Assembly: GCA_025526915.1 (NCBI GenBank)
Contig: JAHLKH010000239.1
Coordinates: 1-34,258 of the forward strand
Length of the DNA: 34,258 nt
Source of the DNA: Entophlyctis helioformis
Taxonomy: Eukaryota; Chytridiomycota; Chytridiomycetes; Chytridiales; Chytriomycetaceae
Direction of reading: 5' to 3'
Below the pieces are notes generated by a model. It ran no database searches. It worked only from the letters and a program-made list of their open reading frames with translations, and was not told the origin of the DNA. The position numbers and the translations under genes were made by a program. Below, piece after piece: positions 31,114 through 34,258 of the stretch (position 1 is the stretch's first letter; the number at the start of each line of letters is the position of its first letter).

Positions 31114-34100
31114 CTAGTCCTGTCTTGCCCGTTTCTGATCTCGCGAGTCGTGTTCCGCAGCCATGCCGTTCTTCGAGGTCGTTGCGCCTGGCGCTGTGTA
31201 CGGTTGGCGGCCGTGACGGTCTTGGTCCTCTCTCTTTGAGGAGCTGCCTCGCGACTGGCCCGAGCCTGGACGCTTGCGTCCATCGCCATCATCGCGACGC
31301 ACACGACTGGCCGACCGGTCCTGCCTGCCTCTGCTCCCACTCGCGTGTCTATCACTGTTCCGACTCCGGTTCTCGTTCCCATTGCTGCCAGCATTGCCTC
31401 CGTCACCTTGACGGCTCCGGCCAGTCCTGTCTTCGCCGTCATTTCCAATCTGCTTGTTCCGAGTCTTTGGTGGCTCTCTTGCCGAGTTCTTGTTCTCCTT
31501 TGAGCTGCTTTGGCCAGCATCGGGTCCAACAAGGTTGGTAAAGTCATGCTTGCCGCTGACGTGTAGGTCGCCAGATGTAATCTAGCATATTCAAGAGGCG
31601 TCGCATCCAGCAATGCATATGTGTGAGCAGCGACAAGACTTTCGGCAACAGGCCTTGGAGGCACATCAGCTCACCTTCAGGCACATGTTTCTGTCTTTGG
31701 CGTTGTTGATCAGCTCACGCCAGACGAGATTGGTTCCCAACGAGGCGACGTTTCCAAGGATGATCAGCGAGTGTCTTGCACGGGTCAGGGCCACGTTCTG
31801 CGAGCAGTTATCAAGCCCCAAATTGCCAAATCTAGAGTCAATGAGCTGCACTTCAAAGAATCATGGTGTGATGGACATGCACGCACCATTCGGCGGACAT
31901 CGCTGATGAACCCCACTCCGCGATCTGGTGCATATGCAGACAAAGCAAGACCATGGTGTTTGAGCAACAGAATGAATAAGCCGAGCGTGGGGCAGCAAGC
32001 AGCTGTTGCCGAGAGCAGAACAGGCAAGCGTAGCAATGCAACCAAATGCTGTAAACGCCGTTACCTTTGCTTGCACGGACACAGCTCAAAATAATAATGT
32101 CCTTCTCCTGACCTTGAAACCCATCAACCTGTTTGCAATGCATTCCTATTAGCCCGACCTGGGGCATACCAAAAGACAGCCATACGGCCAACGGACACCA
32201 TGCCTACCGTGTTGATATCAATCGCATCCAGAATCGCTCGTCCAAAATGGGCAACAAACACGTCCTTGAGTTTGCGGACTTGCAGCTTGTAGAACGTAAT
32301 GACTATCAACACCCCAACACGTCAGCCAACGGCGGATTGCATGGTATTGCGACTGGCAGCAAACAAGCTTACTTCCAATGCGAGAGCCAAACTGATCGTG
32401 TGTTCAACGCGTTGTCCGCCAACAAACAACGATCGCACAAAGCGGCGATGTGCATGAGAAAGAGTAAGCAGTCTGGAAAAATGGTGCGGATGAGTGGCAG
32501 GAGACTATGGCTTACCTGCAGGTTAGGAAACGCAGCGCACAGCTTCTTGACAAGAAGGACGCACGCCAGTGCTTCTTCAGTGTTGAACAGCGATTTTCCA
32601 TAGCCAGTCTGCTCTCTGCCCTGGTGCAGATCCAGCAGTCGATATGGCGCAAAGAGCTGCGTATTGTGCCAGACCGCCGCACATGTTTTGTCGAGACCGT
32701 CGGCATCTTTGAGCTCAGAGTTGTAAAAGTATTCACTGGGAAACTGGGAAATGTGTGGATGCATGCGGTACTGAATGCTGCAAGTACCAAGTGCCGATCG
32801 TGTGCAGGTTGTTAGCATGATCAGTGCGAGGCGTTGGCTGGCATCCACTAAACATCGCACCGTTCCATTCATCCTCAACGGCATACCTGAGCAGATGAAT
32901 CGATTCCTTGCAGCTCTTCATAAGGCGTTGGAACAAGCTTTGCTCGTACGAATAGTCCTGGGCGAGCTGTGACACGACGGTTGGTGGCAGCTGGTTGGGA
33001 TCTGCACATTCGGGGATCGCCCAGCATGTCAGGCTGGGTACCTTGGGAGCAATCGCCCCAAAACACATTCGGCGGCACGATTCGGCAGCTTACCGCCAAC
33101 CATTATGCACTTGGTGGCGCCATAGCGAAGCGGAATAAGGCAGCTGAGCTCGGACAGACTGGCAAGCCTCGTCAATAATAACCTAGCCGTTGCAGGTCAG
33201 GGATCGACAGGGATGAGCAACAGAGACCTGCGAAAGGGCGTGAAAGCAACAGGACCACTTCGTCGTACCGTCTCAAACTTGCATTCTTTCGTATCGGCAA
33301 ACAAGTCGTGGCCAGCTCCGCTGAGCGTGGTCAGAACCACATCTGCCTCTGCCAAGATTTTAACCCGGAGGTTTCGCTTGGCTCTGTCGAGATCTGCCGA
33401 GCTTTCATCTTTGGCAGACGACTCCTCGCCCACGAGCTTGTGCAACGCGGCGAGGCGTGCACCAATCTCTTGGAAACGGCGCGTAAAGTCCTGGTCGGCG
33501 TTTGCTGCATCGGTTTCCAAGGCTCTCAGATTCTCCCGCTCTGCTTTAACTGGGCCATCTCGCGTCGATGCTCGTTGCGGCTGGCGTCCGAAACAAGCAG
33601 GCGTTGATCGGCATTCTGGTAGGCGGTGTCGGTCCTGAGTCGCTCTTCGACGAGCGAGTCCTGGCCACGATCCAAAAAAGTCGCAATGGTGAGTGGTGAA
33701 ACAATACAAGTTTAGCAATCATGCAAGCAGTGTATCTCTTACCAATGTTACGTCCATCACATCGCTGTGAATAGCGCTCGTGCCAAACACGCACAATCTT
33801 GGGCTGGAACATCTGTCCTTTCGCGTTCAAGATGCCTTCCTTGAGACGCCTGACAATCTCGTCAATGGCAGCGTTACTTGGTGCGCAGCATAGAAGACGA
33901 CGCTTCGAAAGGAGACGGCAGTGATGCGAGAGATGGCTGCATCAGTCCGCGCTGCCCATTGGCGAAGCCATGGTTGCCAATCGCATTCAGGCCCATCGCA
34001 GTAGGCCCAGTTGTGGATGCGCCAGGAATGGAGATGGGCGTCGACGTCCGCTGCCAATGCACCAATGAGGACCAAGAATTGTTTTGCGTCTTGCCGGTGC

Positions 34101-34258
34101 CAGGAGGTCCTTGGATCAAAACAAATCCCGAACGCTGCTCGATGGCTGCTGCGATCGCGGTGGCCTGCGGTACATTGACTTTGAGTGTGCGCTGATACTC
34201 TGCCACCTTGGACTTGTCCGGTGCCGGCGCGGCTTGGACTGTATGGGCTGGAGAAATC
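31114..34258 (-). CDS. SEN1: SEN1/senataxin-type superfamily 1 helicase (5' end outside the window)
   Basis: RNA/DNA helicase acting in transcription termination and R-loop removal (family knowledge). Exons: 34258-33743 (partial), 33660-33269, 33182-33094, 33001-32887, 32777-32516, 32391-32373 (19 nt), 32302-32208, 32128-32065, 31924-31887, 31797-31675, 31581-31114. Motifs in order: Walker A GPPGTGKT, Ia CAPSNAAIDEIV, AEADVVLTTLSGAGHD, II VIIDEACQ, III VGGDPNQLPPTV, IV region SIQYRMHPHISQFPSEYFY, IGIITFYKLQVRKL, V VDGFQGQEKDIIILSCVRAS, VI NVALTRARHSLIILGN. The tail is Arg/Asp/Ser-rich and disordered. Exons 1-3 contain at least five single-base frame breaks (about 34088, 34073, 33786, 33545, 33152), while the later exons are clean. 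Either these are sequence errors or the 5' part is decayed. Confidence 0.87.

Noticed and set aside
31080..31664. 194-codon frame on the minus strand over the SEN1 tail
   Set aside because: It is out of frame with the SEN1 exon 31581-31114, which continues directly from motif VI by a phase-0 splice.

Overview
The window is nuclear DNA of a eukaryote. Genes are split by many short introns (about 30-350 bp) with GT...AG borders, lie on both strands without operons, and carry polyglutamine tracts and long simple repeats. The gene set (Sok1/TCP11, cyclin C, COX23, BCP1, SNU66, SEN1, an ectonucleotide phosphodiesterase) plus a Fanzor gene fits an early-diverging, possibly zoosporic, fungus or a close relative. 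That placement is inference from gene content only.

Layout. 1-3379: low-complexity, gene-poor DNA. 3380-6188 (-): six-exon type II membrane phosphodiesterase (ENPP family), one of whose introns holds 72 perfect GATG units. 6354-7988 (-): single-exon MFS transporter resembling vesicular amine transporters, divergent from 8040-8512 (+), a small twin-CX9C mitochondrial protein (COX23/CHCHD7-like). 8668-12409 (-): TCP11/Sok1-family protein, divergent from 12686-14053 (+), a seven-exon cyclin C. 14241-16340 (-): Myb/SANT-like DNA-binding protein.

16542 to about 26.1 kb is the accessory part. A Fanzor (eukaryotic TnpB homologue) with all three RuvC carboxylates and the zinc ribbon occupies 16542 to about 21.29 kb on the minus strand. 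Next to it is a 2.63-kb element (22214-24840) with long terminal inverted repeats, whose only gene is a five-exon XPG/FEN1-type PIN nuclease. Minus-strand coding fragments of unknown function flank that element on both sides, as if it landed inside an older gene. A 14-bp element terminus recurs at 21259, just where the Fanzor reading frame stops being open.

26266-29348 (-): SNU66/SART1 splicing factor, divergent from 29489-30976 (+), BCP1/BCCIP. 31114-34258 (-): SEN1/senataxin helicase, cut by the right edge. SEN1 and SNU66 need single-base frame corrections in otherwise conserved exons, so part of this assembly may carry indel errors.

Exon borders were worked out by hand from splice signals, reading phase and family similarity. 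In the well-conserved genes every phase closes; starts of several genes and the unknown gene pieces remain tentative.
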